This document shows, piece by piece, positions 27,171 to 36,039 of a stretch of DNA of 64,000 nt. Made by a program: the position numbers and the translations under genes. The notes below the pieces were generated by a model. The model did no database searches. It was not told where the DNA came from and saw only the letters and a list, made by a program, of their open reading frames with translations. Source of the stretch: Actinomycetota bacterium (GTDB taxonomy: Bacteria > Actinomycetota > Actinomycetes > Mycobacteriales > Mycobacteriaceae); the NCBI GenBank assembly GCA_018268465.1, contig JAFDWN010000018.1:1-64000 (forward strand), written 5' to 3'. Each line of letters starts with the position of its first letter. Position 1 is the first letter of the stretch.

Positions 27171-28073
27171 TCATTCATCCCATCGCCCTAGAAGGCGCTC
27201 GCGGACCTCGTGGAGCCGGTCGATCGCATGCCTGCCGTTCTCTGCGTCGGGCGCCTCAGACGTGAACACCAATGCCAGCATGACCGCAGCGTCAAGCCGA
27301 TAGAGCCACATCGCAGCGGAGTCGCTCTCAACAGACCGCCCGTACCCTGCGAGCACCGCCGGCAGGTCGATCCCATTCTCTGGCAGCCTGGCGAATTCGG
27401 CGAGGCGGCCGAACTCCAGCGCGGGGTCGCCCACCAGGGCATTCGACCAGTCCAAGAGTGCGGCGATCTTCCTGCCCACACAGCGCAGGTTTGGTAACCG
27501 CACATCCAGATGGACCAGACTGCTTCCGGCAGAAGCTGAGAGAGTCGAGACCATGCGGGCGCGGTCCGGCACCGGCGGCAAGTCCGTGACGATGGCACCC
27601 AACTCCCTCCAACGCCGCGTGATCCGCACTGGCAACAGTTGCTCCACGGGCAGTCCATCGGCCGCATACGGCGCCATCGGCGGCGGCGGTAGTTGGTGCA
27701 GCCGATGTAATAGGCGACCAAGTGCGTGTGGATCGAAGCCCGTCCCGTCATCTGGAACGTAATCACTAATCAAGACGTCGGGGTCGCCGAGGATAAGGTC
27801 CCGAGCGGTAGCTACGGGAATGTCGTAACCGGCCACGTGTTGCGTGACAGCGTGCTCCCATTGCAGCAGTGCCCGGGTGTCGACAGCTGGGTCATTGGCA
27901 TTGGACTGGAACCGATCACCTGAAGGGGTGCGCAGGACCACGCGGGCGTCAGCGTCCGTCCGTGCCTCATAGACCGAGAACTCGAGCCCGGAGCCCACCG
28001 CACGCAAGCCGGTGTAGCCGCGTGCCGCCGCAGCCTCCTGAAGCCTCGCCGTCCTTTGGGACACGGCACCCAC
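27171..28073 (-). CDS. Aminoglycoside phosphotransferase (APH)-fold kinase
   Basis: A 300-residue cytosolic kinase-fold protein. The catalytic loop is His188-x-Asp190 to Asn195 (LVHLDVRLPN) and the metal-binding DW at 208-209 is followed by GDP at 215-217; Glu220 replaces the usual Asp of the GDPxxD motif. Substrates of this superfamily include aminoglycosides, choline and homoserine; none can be assigned. The start is GTG. It stands alone between imperfect direct repeats (26967-27022 and 28308-28363), suggesting that it arrived by an insertion or duplication event. The 236-bp interval 28074-28309 upstream shows no other gene. Confidence 0.82.
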   Translation of the reverse strand: MGAVSQRTARLQEAAAARGYTGLRAVGSGLEFSVYEARTDADARVVLRTPSGDRFQSNANDPAVDTRALLQWEHAVTQHVAGYDIPVATARDLILGDPDVLISDYVPDDGTGFDPHALGRLLHRLHQLPPPPMAPYAADGLPVEQLLPVRITRRWRELGAIVTDLPPVPDRARMVSTLSASAGSSLVHLDVRLPNLRCVGRKIAALLDWSNALVGDPALEFGRLAEFARLPENGIDLPAVLAGYGRSVESDSAAMWLYRLDAAVMLALVFTSEAPDAENGRHAIDRLHEVRERLLGRWDE

Positions 28074-28309
28074 CGTCCGTTCGGCTTGACCGGCCGCCAG
28101 TCGCTGCGCAGACGCGACCTTTTAGCGCCGGGATCCCGGATTCTTCGTGCGCCGAACCCAGGTGCGCATTTGTTGCGCGAACCCTTCCGCGACGACCACA
28201 CGACCTGCATCGCAGTGGCCGCTGTGGACGTCTTCACCGCGCACACATGAGGCCACCCAGGCACCCTACGGCCCACCCGGTTTTCGCGCTGAGCCGGATT
28301 CTCCGACGC

Positions 28310-28768
28310 TCAGGTCGTGATCCGCATTTCGGCGCCCGGGTGCGAACTGACCGTGATGACCACCGTGCCGCTACCTGTGTCGAACGTCGTGTTGGCGTAG
28401 CCGATGAATCCGTAGTGCCCGTCGATCGTCGACACCGCGGTGATGTCACTGCTTCCCGAGGCGCCGGTATCGAGATTCGCCCATGTGGCCGTCACGGTGA
28501 GCGCGCACGAACCGTCGTAGATGCCGGCGTCGTAGTTGATCGCGACGCGGACGCCGTCCTCGACATGATCGTCGACCTGAACGGGCGTTACCTGCGCCTC
28601 GGCGCTGACGCTGCCGCCACATGTCGGGGACGCCACCACCGGAACCTGACCCAGTTGCGCGAAGGCCTCTGCGTGGGCGGTTGCTATGCACAACCACGGC
28701 GCGGTGAGCGCGATGGCGAGCACGCCGGTGGCGCGGAACGGAGTCACGCCACGTTTATCGACGGCCAC
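28310..28768 (-). CDS. Small secreted protein of unknown family
   Basis: A 152-residue protein with a signal peptide (basic start, hydrophobic core VLAIALTAPWLCIA, cleavage about residue 33 after AHA). The mature part is predicted mostly beta, Thr/Val/Ser-rich, with two Cys (SPTCGG and DGSCAL) likely forming a disulfide, resembling small immunoglobulin-like secreted mycobacterial proteins. I cannot name it. It is divergent from the CadC-like regulator; the operator palindrome lies 82 bp from its start, so metal-dependent control is possible. A 3' remnant of a second copy lies at 26969. Confidence 0.68.
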   Translation of the reverse strand: MAVDKRGVTPFRATGVLAIALTAPWLCIATAHAEAFAQLGQVPVVASPTCGGSVSAEAQVTPVQVDDHVEDGVRVAINYDAGIYDGSCALTVTATWANLDTGASGSSDITAVSTIDGHYGFIGYANTTFDTGSGTVVITVSSHPGAEMRITT

Positions 28769-28850
28769 GGCGGCGGCGTTAGCGCACGACCACGCCGCGC
28801 CACCGCGCAGAAATCACCGTCGGCGGTGGCATCCACGCGTCTTCCATGTT

Positions 28851-28880
28851 CATATCGACATGTTTTAGCATGTCGATATG
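28851..28880. promoter_or_regulatory. Operator palindrome overlapping the start of the CadC-like regulator
   Basis: A perfect 12-bp inverted repeat, CATATCGACATG at 28851-28862 and its complement at 28869-28880, with a TTTTAG spacer. The second arm contains the regulator's ATG (28878). A TANNNT -10 box (TAGCAT, 28866-28871) lies 6 bases before the ATG, so transcription probably begins at the start codon (leaderless). ArsR/SmtB proteins typically bind such 12-2-12-like sites. Confidence 0.75.
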
Positions 28881-29261
28881 ACCGAGCCGGTGGATACCTG
28901 CGATCTCCTCTGCCTGGACCTCCCGCACGCGGAGGAGATCCGGGCCACGGTGCCCGACAGCGCGACCGTGCACACCGCCGCCGCGGCTGCGCGCGGCTTG
29001 AGCGATGCCACCCGGCTGTCCATCGCCGCCGCACTCGCAGCCGGCGACGAACTGTGCGTGTGTGACATGGCATGGGTGGTCGGGCTGTCCCAGGGCTTGG
29101 TGTCGCATCACCTGCGTCAGCTCAAGAATGCCGGGCTGGTGGCGTCGCGACGCCAGGGCAAGTTGGTGATGTATCGGCTGTCCGAGCGTGGACGCCTGTT
29201 GACGGCAGCGGTGTTCACCGGCGCGGACGCTGACGCGGGAAAGGAGCCCGATCGTGTCTGA
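28878..29261 (+). CDS. CadC-like ArsR/SmtB metal-responsive repressor
   Basis: A 127-residue winged-helix repressor. The metal site of CadC-type sensors is visible as Cys8 and Cys12 (DTCDLLCLD) plus Cys60 and Cys62 (ELCVCD), the ligands known for Cd/Pb/Zn sensing in CadC. The recognition helix is GLSQGLVSHHLRQLKNAGLV, followed by the wing RRQGKLVMYRL. It overlaps the P-type ATPase gene by 8 bp and sits behind its own operator, so it most likely represses this operon until metal binds. Confidence 0.9.
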   Translation: MTEPVDTCDLLCLDLPHAEEIRATVPDSATVHTAAAAARGLSDATRLSIAAALAAGDELCVCDMAWVVGLSQGLVSHHLRQLKNAGLVASRRQGKLVMYRLSERGRLLTAAVFTGADADAGKEPDRV

Positions 29262-31299
29262 CGCATGCTGCGGTCCGCGGGGTGGCGCTGAACCCGATGC
29301 AGGGCCGGACAAGCTGTGGCAGGTCAGGGACCTTCAGCTGGCGCTACTGGCCGCGGCCTTGCTGGCCGTCGGATGGGTTATCGGGCAGCGCGGCGCCGAG
29401 GGTGTGGCCGTGGCCCTCGAGTTGGTCGCGGTTTGTGCTGCTGCCAGCACGTTCGCGCCGGAGGCGGTACGCAATCTGCGGTACGGCCGCATCAGTGTGG
29501 GCACGTTGATGACGATCGCCGCGTTCGGCGCGGTCGCGCTGGGCCAGTTCGCCGAGGCCGCGCTGCTGGGCATCCTGTTCTCGATCGCCGAAGGCCTGGA
29601 ACACTACGCCGTCAGCCGGACCCGTCACGGGTTGCGCGCCCTGCTTTCGCTGGTGCCGCCACGAGCTTCGGTGCTGCGCGGCGGTGCCGAAATCACCGTG
29701 GCACCCGATGATCTCGTTGTCGGCGACGTCATGGTCATCCGTCCCGGCGAGCGATCCGCGACCGACGGCACCATCCAATCCGGCCAGACGAGCCTGGATC
29801 TGTCGGCGATCACCGGCGAGTCGGTCCCGGTCGAAGCGGGACCGGGCAGCCCGGTCTATGCCGGCGCGATCAATGGTGGCGGGGCCATCGAAGTCGAGGT
29901 CACCGCCGTGGCGGCCGACAGCTCGCTGGCGCGGATCGTCCACATCGTCGAAGACGCCCAGGAACGCAAAGGCGCCGGCCAGCGATTGGCCGATCGGATC
30001 GCCCAACCCCTTGTTCCCGCGATCATGGCCCTGGCCGCACTTGTCGCCGCGCTGGGCGCGGTCTTCGGCGACCCTGTGCTGTGGCTGGAGCGGGCACTGG
30101 TTGTGCTGGTGGCGGCCTCCCCGTGCGCGCTGGCGATCGCCGTACCGCTGACAGTGGTCGCGGCCATCGGAGCCGCCAGCCGACAAGGCGCGCTGGTCAA
30201 AGGTGGTGCAGCAGTCGAAGAGCTGGGTCGTATCAAAGTCATCGCGCTGGACAAAACCGGCACGCTGACCCGCAATGAGCCGCAGGTAGTCGAGATCGTC
30301 ACCATCGAGGGTGTACGCGACACCGATGCCCTCACCCTTGCCGCGGCACTCGAATCCCGCAGCGAACACCCACTGGCCCGAGCGATTCTGACAGCCGCTG
30401 GTGACGCACCCGCTGCCACCGACGTCACCGCGGTGCCCGGCCACGGTCTGGACGGCCACCTCGACGGCCACCGACTGCGCCTCGGCAAACCCTCCTGGGT
30501 GCCGCCCGGCGGCCTCGCCGACGACGTTGCGCGGTTGCAGGCCGCTGGAGCCACCGTTGTCGTCCTCGCCCGCGACGGTGGCGCGATCGCTGCGATCGCC
30601 GTGCGCGATGAACTTCGGCCCGAGGCCGCCCAGTCGGTGAATCTGTTGAAGCGCCTGGGGATCGCGGTGGCGATGCTCACCGGCGACAACACGCGTACCG
30701 CTGAGGCGGTCGCCGCCCAAGCCGGCATCGCCGTCGTGCATTCAGAACTGTTGCCCGAGGAAAAAGCCGCACTGCTGCCCACTCTCGCCAAAGGCCAACC
30801 CATCGCCATGGTCGGCGACGGGGTCAATGACGCGCCCGCGCTGGCCACCGCTGACATCGGTATCGCCATGGGCGCCATGGGCACCGACGTCGCCATCGAA
30901 ACCGCCGACGTCGCCCTGATGGGAGAGGATCTGCGCCACCTACCTCAGGTGCTCGCACACTCACGGCGCGCACGACGGATCATGGTGCAGAACATCGCGT
31001 TATCGCTGGCGATCATCGCCATCCTGATACCGCTGGCCGCCTTCGGCGTCCTCGGTCTGGCCACGGTGGTGTTCATCCACGAAACCGCCGAAGTCCTGGT
31101 CATCCTCAACGCCATCCGCGCCGCACGCACCCACACCCTCCCCGGCCTGGCAGCCCTCCCCCGTCACTCGACCGCTCCCGCAATCGACATCGGCCCGCCA
31201 CCAGCTCGCCTCGACGACCCCTGCTGCGGACCCACGCCCGCACACCGCACCGCAACCAGGGTCGACCTGCCACTCACCCCGCACCTGGAAGCTGGATAG
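29254..31299 (+). CDS. Heavy-metal translocating P1B-type ATPase
   Basis: A 681-residue metal efflux pump. Landmarks in order: actuator motif ITGESVPV (about residue 188-195), membrane metal site Ser289-Pro-Cys291 (ASPCALA), phosphorylation site Asp333 in DKTGTLT, HP motif SEHPLARA, LTGDNTRTA, GDGVNDAPAL, and a final helix with HETAEVLVILNA. SPC plus HE-type helix points to the P1B-4-like group (Cd/Zn/Co; CtpD/CtpG relatives). There is no N-terminal HMA domain; instead a CCGP motif is found at both ends (residues 5-8 and about 659). It is cotranscribed with the CadC-like repressor. Confidence 0.92.
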   Translation: MSDACCGPRGGAEPDAGPDKLWQVRDLQLALLAAALLAVGWVIGQRGAEGVAVALELVAVCAAASTFAPEAVRNLRYGRISVGTLMTIAAFGAVALGQFAEAALLGILFSIAEGLEHYAVSRTRHGLRALLSLVPPRASVLRGGAEITVAPDDLVVGDVMVIRPGERSATDGTIQSGQTSLDLSAITGESVPVEAGPGSPVYAGAINGGGAIEVEVTAVAADSSLARIVHIVEDAQERKGAGQRLADRIAQPLVPAIMALAALVAALGAVFGDPVLWLERALVVLVAASPCALAIAVPLTVVAAIGAASRQGALVKGGAAVEELGRIKVIALDKTGTLTRNEPQVVEIVTIEGVRDTDALTLAAALESRSEHPLARAILTAAGDAPAATDVTAVPGHGLDGHLDGHRLRLGKPSWVPPGGLADDVARLQAAGATVVVLARDGGAIAAIAVRDELRPEAAQSVNLLKRLGIAVAMLTGDNTRTAEAVAAQAGIAVVHSELLPEEKAALLPTLAKGQPIAMVGDGVNDAPALATADIGIAMGAMGTDVAIETADVALMGEDLRHLPQVLAHSRRARRIMVQNIALSLAIIAILIPLAAFGVLGLATVVFIHETAEVLVILNAIRAARTHTLPGLAALPRHSTAPAIDIGPPPARLDDPCCGPTPAHRTATRVDLPLTPHLEAG

Positions 31300-31309
31300 G
31301 AGCGACTGG

Positions 31310-31651
31310 ATGCCACGGATCGGTCCCCAGGCCCAACTGGTCTATCGACACGAAATGGCGGCCGCCAAGGGAGCTTCCGACCCGCTGACCCGCTGGAAAC
31401 ACCTGGAACGGGCGCACATCGTGTCGCAGCCCGATCCGTGGCTGCACACCTGCAACCACGCCGCCATGCTGGTGCTGGCTATGCGCCAGCACGACCGCCG
31501 CGAGGCCCTCGGCCAGGTGCTGCGCCTCATCGTCGCCGCGCCCGGTTCGATCACCGGGCGCTACCCCGTCGGCAACACCGGCCGCGTCTCGGCCGGGCTG
31601 ATGACACCCATGACGATCCCCGAGGATCTCGCCGCAGCCCTGAACAGCTGA
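31310..31651 (+). CDS. DUF3703 family protein
   Basis: A 113-residue small soluble protein. HLERAHIVSQPDPWLHTCNHAAML and GQVLRLIVAAPGSITGRYPVGNTG match the DUF3703 pattern, a family found beside metal ATPases and their regulators. The conserved His and Glu residues could touch metal, but no function is established. It starts 10 bp after the ATPase stop and is the last gene of the metal operon. Confidence 0.82.
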   Translation: MPRIGPQAQLVYRHEMAAAKGASDPLTRWKHLERAHIVSQPDPWLHTCNHAAMLVLAMRQHDRREALGQVLRLIVAAPGSITGRYPVGNTGRVSAGLMTPMTIPEDLAAALNS

Positions 31652-31692
31652 TGCGGCGGCGCTGCTGACCACAACTGCCCCACCACAACGCA

Positions 31693-32691
31693 TCACGTGC
31701 ATCCGCACGAGTTGCCATGGTGGAATGTCGTTGGCACGTGAATACGGTAGGGCGCGTTATCTTCTCCCCGAATGCGACGCAGCAGGAGTTCGGCCGCGGT
31801 GGCCCCGATCGTCTTGACGTCCTGCGCCGCCGCGGTGAGCCTGGGCTCGAACAGGTCCGACCATTCGAAGTCGTCGTAGCACACGAACGCGACGTCCCGT
31901 GGAATCGACAAACCCAGACTGCGAACGGCTTTCAGTGTCCCGATGGTCATTGAGTTGTTCATCGACACCAGCGCGGATGGCCGGTTCGGACCCGACATCA
32001 AGGCGTATACCTCGCGTTCCGCGACGTCCGTTTTGGAGTCGCCGTCGAGTACCAGAGCCGGATCGACGTCGATTCCGCGGTCGGTGAGCGCAGCCGCGTA
32101 ACCGTCGAACCGCTCAGTGGTGGAGGAGATTCCGGCGATGCCGCGCACCACGGCTATCCGCTGATGCCCGAGGTCGAGCAGATGCTCGGTCAGCGACCGG
32201 GCCGACGCGAAGTTCTCCGGACCGACCTGATCGCTCGCGATGTCCAGACTGCGGTCGACGAGAACCAGAGGAGTTCCGGTGCGGGTAATCTCGGGCAGGG
32301 TGCTGCGCTCCGATCCGGCCGCGGGCGCCACGATCATCCCGTCGACCTGCCGGGCCAGAAGCGAGTCGGTGACGCGTTTCTCCGACTCCACCTCGTCGTG
32401 GGAGTCTCCGACGATGAGAACGTAGCCGGCGTCCGACAGCGCCTGCTCGACGGCGTGCACGAGGTTCCCGAAGTAGGGGTTCGTCAACACGGCGATCGAG
32501 AGTCCGACCGTGTGGGTGCGCCCGGCAGCCAGTGACCGCGCGACGACGTTGCGCCGATAACCGGTCTCCTCGATGGCCGCTTCGACCCGTAACCGCGTGG
32601 CGGTGTTGACCTTGCGCGTGCCGTTGAGCACGTGAGAGACCGTGGACGCGGAGACGCCCGCGATGCGGGCGACCTCACCCATCGTGGTCAC
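31693..32691 (-). CDS. LacI family transcriptional regulator of the sugar ABC operon
   Basis: A 332-residue repressor. The LacI HTH opens the protein (MGEVARIAGVSASTVSHVLNGTRKVNTATRLRV), with the hinge helix NVVARSLAAGRT near residue 50. The rest is a periplasmic-binding-protein-like sensor domain (FGNLVHAVEQALSDAGY; ALVSMNNSMTIGTLKAV; FVCYDDFEW). The GTG start overlaps the stop of the kinase gene upstream (GTGA). The frame continues open to 33288 but only as a shadow of the kinase. It probably binds the 18-bp palindrome before the binding-protein gene at the head of the operon. Confidence 0.9.
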   Translation of the reverse strand: MTTMGEVARIAGVSASTVSHVLNGTRKVNTATRLRVEAAIEETGYRRNVVARSLAAGRTHTVGLSIAVLTNPYFGNLVHAVEQALSDAGYVLIVGDSHDEVESEKRVTDSLLARQVDGMIVAPAAGSERSTLPEITRTGTPLVLVDRSLDIASDQVGPENFASARSLTEHLLDLGHQRIAVVRGIAGISSTTERFDGYAAALTDRGIDVDPALVLDGDSKTDVAEREVYALMSGPNRPSALVSMNNSMTIGTLKAVRSLGLSIPRDVAFVCYDDFEWSDLFEPRLTAAAQDVKTIGATAAELLLRRIRGEDNAPYRIHVPTTFHHGNSCGCT

Positions 32692-33338
32692 CGGACACGC
32701 ACGATGCGGTCCGCGCGACCAGCGGTCGACTCGATCATCTGGGCGTTGCGCTCGTCCGGGCCGAGCGTCCAGAGCGCCGCGTCCTCGGGCGATTTGCCGT
32801 ACGCCTCGTGCCGACGCAGCAGCCGAGCGTGCCGAACGTCGTTCTCGGGGGCGAGGAACCAGACCTCGTCGATGCAGGCGCGTGCCGCGGGCCACGCATC
32901 GAACTCCAACAGAAGGTAATTGCCCTCGGTGATTACCAGCGGCACGGTAGACGGAACGGGAATCGACGAGCCGATCGACTCCTCGAGATCGCGCCGGAAT
33001 CGCGGCGCGTACACGACCGGGTCCGTGGTGCGCTGCGCCCGCAGCTGTTGGATCAGCCACGCGTACCCACCGTCGTCGAACGTGTCGTGCGCACCTTTGC
33101 GATCCCGGCGGCCCAGGTCGATCAGGACTTCGTTGGCCAGATGGAATCCATCCATCGGGACGAGCACGGCAACCTGAGGCCCCAGAGCGGTGACGAGTTG
33201 CTCGGCTACGGTCGACTTCCCGGCACCGGGAGCACCGGTGAGACCGAGAATGCGACGTTCGCCGGGAACGACAAGCGTGCGGGCCCATTCGACCAACTGG
33301 TCGAGTGTGGCGTCATGCACATCCTGCTCGATCGTCAC
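32688..33338 (-). CDS. P-loop sugar/nucleoside kinase, FrcK / uridine-kinase like
   Basis: A 216-residue P-loop kinase. Walker A is GAPGAGKST (about residues 35-43), with MDGFHLANEVL as the substrate strand and VITEGNYLLL near residue 130, the pattern of phosphoribulokinase/uridine kinase-type enzymes annotated as nucleoside/nucleotide kinases. In rhizobial frcBCAK operons a kinase of this type follows the fructose ABC genes. I prefer GTG 33338, giving a GTGA overlap with the PfkB-type gene; ATG 33383 and 33407 lie inside that gene. The substrate is inferred, not shown. Confidence 0.83.
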   Translation of the reverse strand: MTIEQDVHDATLDQLVEWARTLVVPGERRILGLTGAPGAGKSTVAEQLVTALGPQVAVLVPMDGFHLANEVLIDLGRRDRKGAHDTFDDGGYAWLIQQLRAQRTTDPVVYAPRFRRDLEESIGSSIPVPSTVPLVITEGNYLLLEFDAWPAARACIDEVWFLAPENDVRHARLLRRHEAYGKSPEDAALWTLGPDERNAQMIESTAGRADRIVRVR

Positions 33339-34255
33339 CGTTCCCGCTTTCGAGTGTGTCGTGTCGGAAGTTCGCTCAGCCATGCCCGCGGGCCGACCAC
33401 CGAACACCGTAATGCCGCCACACGCGCCGAGCGATCGATGCGCTCGGCAACGCTGCCCTCGAGCCGGGTGGCGAAGTACGAATACGCACCGTGGAAGGCG
33501 TCGCCCGCGCCCAGTGTGTCGACCACCACCACGGGCTCGACCGGCACCGACCCCGACTCACCGTCCGACCACCACTGGACGGGATCGCCGCCGTGTGTGG
33601 TGACGACGGTGCGAACACCGCTGCGGACCAGTGCCGCGGCGGTGGACTCCGAACCGTCGGTGTCCGGTACGCGGAAATCGTTGGAGCACACCATGTCCGT
33701 TGCGTGCGGGATCAGGTCGCTCATCACCGGTTTCCAGCGGCCCGCGTCGACGACCAATCCGATACCGCGCGCTGCCGCCTCGCGAGCGGCGGCGCGGGCG
33801 ATGAGCGGGTGGTGCCCGTCGACGAGCACCACGTCGGCGTCCGCGACGATGTCGCCGAGTTCGCTTGGCGGTGGCGCGTCGGAGTTCACGGCGTCGAGTG
33901 AGACGACCGATCGATCACCCGTCGATTCGACGACCGCCACGGCGGAGACGGGTACCGCGCGGGTGGTGCCCGCCGCGGCGTCGATGACCCTGACGCCGTA
34001 CGCGGCGAGGTCAGCCCTGATCAAGTCGGCGACAGGGCCGTCTCCGAGAGCCGTCACGAGGATCGGGTCACCGCCCAGCCCGGCGAAGGTGACGGCGGCG
34101 TTCGCGGCGGGTCCGCCCGCAGCGACGAACTGAGCGGTCGACGTGATCTTCTGGTTCGGCGCAGGAGCTTCCGCAATGCGGTGAACCACGTCGAGTGTCG
34201 CCAGCCCGACGAAGGCCCCGACGGGAGCCCTCCTAGAGTCCGGCCCGTTCCTCAT
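33335..34255 (-). CDS. PfkB family carbohydrate kinase
   Basis: A 306-residue ribokinase-fold sugar kinase. Signature 1 is AAGGPAANAAVTFAGLGG (about 43-60); the catalytic motif is DTLGAGDAFHGAYSYF (about 252-267). It probably phosphorylates the sugar brought in by the adjacent ABC transporter. ATG 34255 is preferred because GAGGAG lies 7 bases upstream; it overlaps the ATPase gene by 23 bp. ATG 34273 is possible. Confidence 0.87.
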   Translation of the reverse strand: MRNGPDSRRAPVGAFVGLATLDVVHRIAEAPAPNQKITSTAQFVAAGGPAANAAVTFAGLGGDPILVTALGDGPVADLIRADLAAYGVRVIDAAAGTTRAVPVSAVAVVESTGDRSVVSLDAVNSDAPPPSELGDIVADADVVLVDGHHPLIARAAAREAAARGIGLVVDAGRWKPVMSDLIPHATDMVCSNDFRVPDTDGSESTAAALVRSGVRTVVTTHGGDPVQWWSDGESGSVPVEPVVVVDTLGAGDAFHGAYSYFATRLEGSVAERIDRSARVAALRCSVVGPRAWLSELPTRHTRKRER

Positions 34256-35039
34256 CGGTCGGCTCCTCCGCACCGGTCATGAGCGCTACCACTTCGGACA
34301 TCGAGCGCTGCTTCGGGTCGACGACCCCGGCGCGTTTCCCGAGCCGGTGGATGTGGATCCGGTCGGCCACCTCGAAGACGTGCGGCATGTCGTGGCTGAT
34401 GAGCACGACGGGAATCCCGCGGTCGCGGATCGACTTGATCAGGTCGATGACCTGGCCCGACTCTCGTACGCCGAGAGCGGCGGTTGGTTCATCCATGATG
34501 ATCACGCCGCGCCCGAACGCGGCGGCCCGCGCCACCGCGACGCCCTGACGCTGCCCGCCGGACAACGTCTCCACGGCCTGGTTCACCGACTTGATGCCGA
34601 TCTTCAAATCCGCGAGGTGCTGAGATGCCTCGTCGCGCATTCGAGGCATGTCCAGCCGGCGGAACACGCTGCCCATGACGCCTTTTCGTCTCACCTCGCG
34701 GCCGAGGTAGAGGTTTGATGCGATGTCCAGAGCCGGGATCACCGCGAGATCCTGGTACACCGTTTCGATTCCGGCTGCTCTTGCGTCTCGGGTGTTCTTG
34801 AACGTTACCGGTGTTCCGTTCATCAGGATCTGACCGGAGTCGGGGACCACCGCTCCCGCCAAAGCCTTGATCAGACTGGACTTTCCGGCACCGTTGTCGC
34901 CGATCACCGCGAGCACCTCGTCCGGGCGGAGTTCGAAGTCGGCCCCGTTGATCGCCGTCACGTTGCCGTACTTCTTGACCAGCCCGCGGGCTTCCAGAAC
35001 AGGCGACTGGTCGGCCGGGACGCTTGTCGGAATGTTCAC
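34233..35039 (-). CDS. Sugar ABC transporter ATP-binding protein (FrcA-like)
   Basis: A 268-residue single-domain ABC ATPase. Walker A is GDNGAGKSSL, the Q-loop YQDLAVIP, the signature LSGGQRQGVAVARA, Walker B IIMDEPTAALG and the switch His LISHDMPHV. One nucleotide domain rather than the fused pair of RbsA proteins is typical of the Frc fructose importers. The GTG start at 35039 has AGGAG seven bases upstream and overlaps the permease stop (GTGA). The longer open frame to 35309 is not credible. Confidence 0.92.
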   Translation of the reverse strand: MNIPTSVPADQSPVLEARGLVKKYGNVTAINGADFELRPDEVLAVIGDNGAGKSSLIKALAGAVVPDSGQILMNGTPVTFKNTRDARAAGIETVYQDLAVIPALDIASNLYLGREVRRKGVMGSVFRRLDMPRMRDEASQHLADLKIGIKSVNQAVETLSGGQRQGVAVARAAAFGRGVIIMDEPTAALGVRESGQVIDLIKSIRDRGIPVVLISHDMPHVFEVADRIHIHRLGKRAGVVDPKQRSMSEVVALMTGAEEPTDEERAGL

Positions 35040-36031
35040 TGAGATCTCCTGCGTGCGAACTGATCCACCGCCACCGCGACGATCACGAGGATGCCGGTCG
35101 CGATGTTCTGATACAGGTTGTCGACGCCGGCCTGGGTGAGCCCGTTGCGTAGGACACCGACGATCAGCGTGCCGACAAGTGTTCCGAGGACGCCGCCGCG
35201 CCCGCCGAACAAGCTGGTTCCACCGATGACCACCGCGGTGATCGTCTCGAGGTTTGCATTCAGGTACGCGTTCGGGTCGGCGTTCGGAATTCGACCCAGC
35301 GCGGCCCACGCCGCGATCGCGGCGATGACCCCCGTCACGACGTAGACGGAGAACAGCACCCGCCCGGACTTGATACCTGAGAGATTCGACGCCTCCGGGT
35401 TGCCGCCAACCGCGTAGATGTGTTTACCCCACGAGGTTTGGGATAGCGCATACCACATCACGAGGTAGACCAACAGCATGGTGACCACGCCGTAGGTGGT
35501 CGAGAACGACCCGACGCGGAACGACGTGCCGAGGAAGGTGAGTAGGCCCGGCTCCACGCGGTAGGTTTCGGAACCCGCGAGCAGGCGGGTGGCCGCCTGT
35601 ATCGCGGTGAACGTCCCCAGTGTGACGATGAACGGTGGCAGTCGCAGCACTGTGACGATCCCGCCGTTGATCGCGCCGAACGCCACGCACACCAGGAGCG
35701 TCAACCCCAGTGCCACGACCGGCCCGTTGGCGCCCGCGCTCTGCGCCATCACGATCGTGCCGAAGACGGCGACCGCGCCAATCGAGAGATCGATGCCGGA
35801 GGTGAGGATGATCAGTGTCTGGCCCACGGCCAGAATGCCGACCACCACTGACTGTTGGAGGATCAGCGATACGTTCTGCGGATTGAGGAACGAATCCGTG
35901 ATCGAGCTGAAGATGACGATCGCGATGACGAGTGCGACCAGCGGACCGAGCAGCGGTTCACGCAGGATGTGGCCCACGTTCAATCGGCTCGACAGCGGTG
36001 GTGGCGCTGTCGCGGGTGCGTCGGTGGTCAT
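35036..36031 (-). CDS. Sugar ABC transporter permease (FrcC/RbsC-like)
   Basis: A 331-residue inner-membrane permease of the BPD_transp_2 family with about nine to ten hydrophobic helices. The cytoplasmic loop VGGNPEASNLSGIKSGRV is the ATPase contact, and VGQTLIILTSGIDLSIGAV and AVVIGGTSLFGGRGGVLGTLVG are standard landmarks of RbsC/FrcC permeases. It lies 8 bp after the binding-protein gene and overlaps the ATPase gene by 4 bp. Confidence 0.93.
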   Translation of the reverse strand: MTTDAPATAPPPLSSRLNVGHILREPLLGPLVALVIAIVIFSSITDSFLNPQNVSLILQQSVVVGILAVGQTLIILTSGIDLSIGAVAVFGTIVMAQSAGANGPVVALGLTLLVCVAFGAINGGIVTVLRLPPFIVTLGTFTAIQAATRLLAGSETYRVEPGLLTFLGTSFRVGSFSTTYGVVTMLLVYLVMWYALSQTSWGKHIYAVGGNPEASNLSGIKSGRVLFSVYVVTGVIAAIAAWAALGRIPNADPNAYLNANLETITAVVIGGTSLFGGRGGVLGTLVGTLIVGVLRNGLTQAGVDNLYQNIATGILVIVAVAVDQFARRRSQ

Positions 36032-36039
36032 CTACTGCC

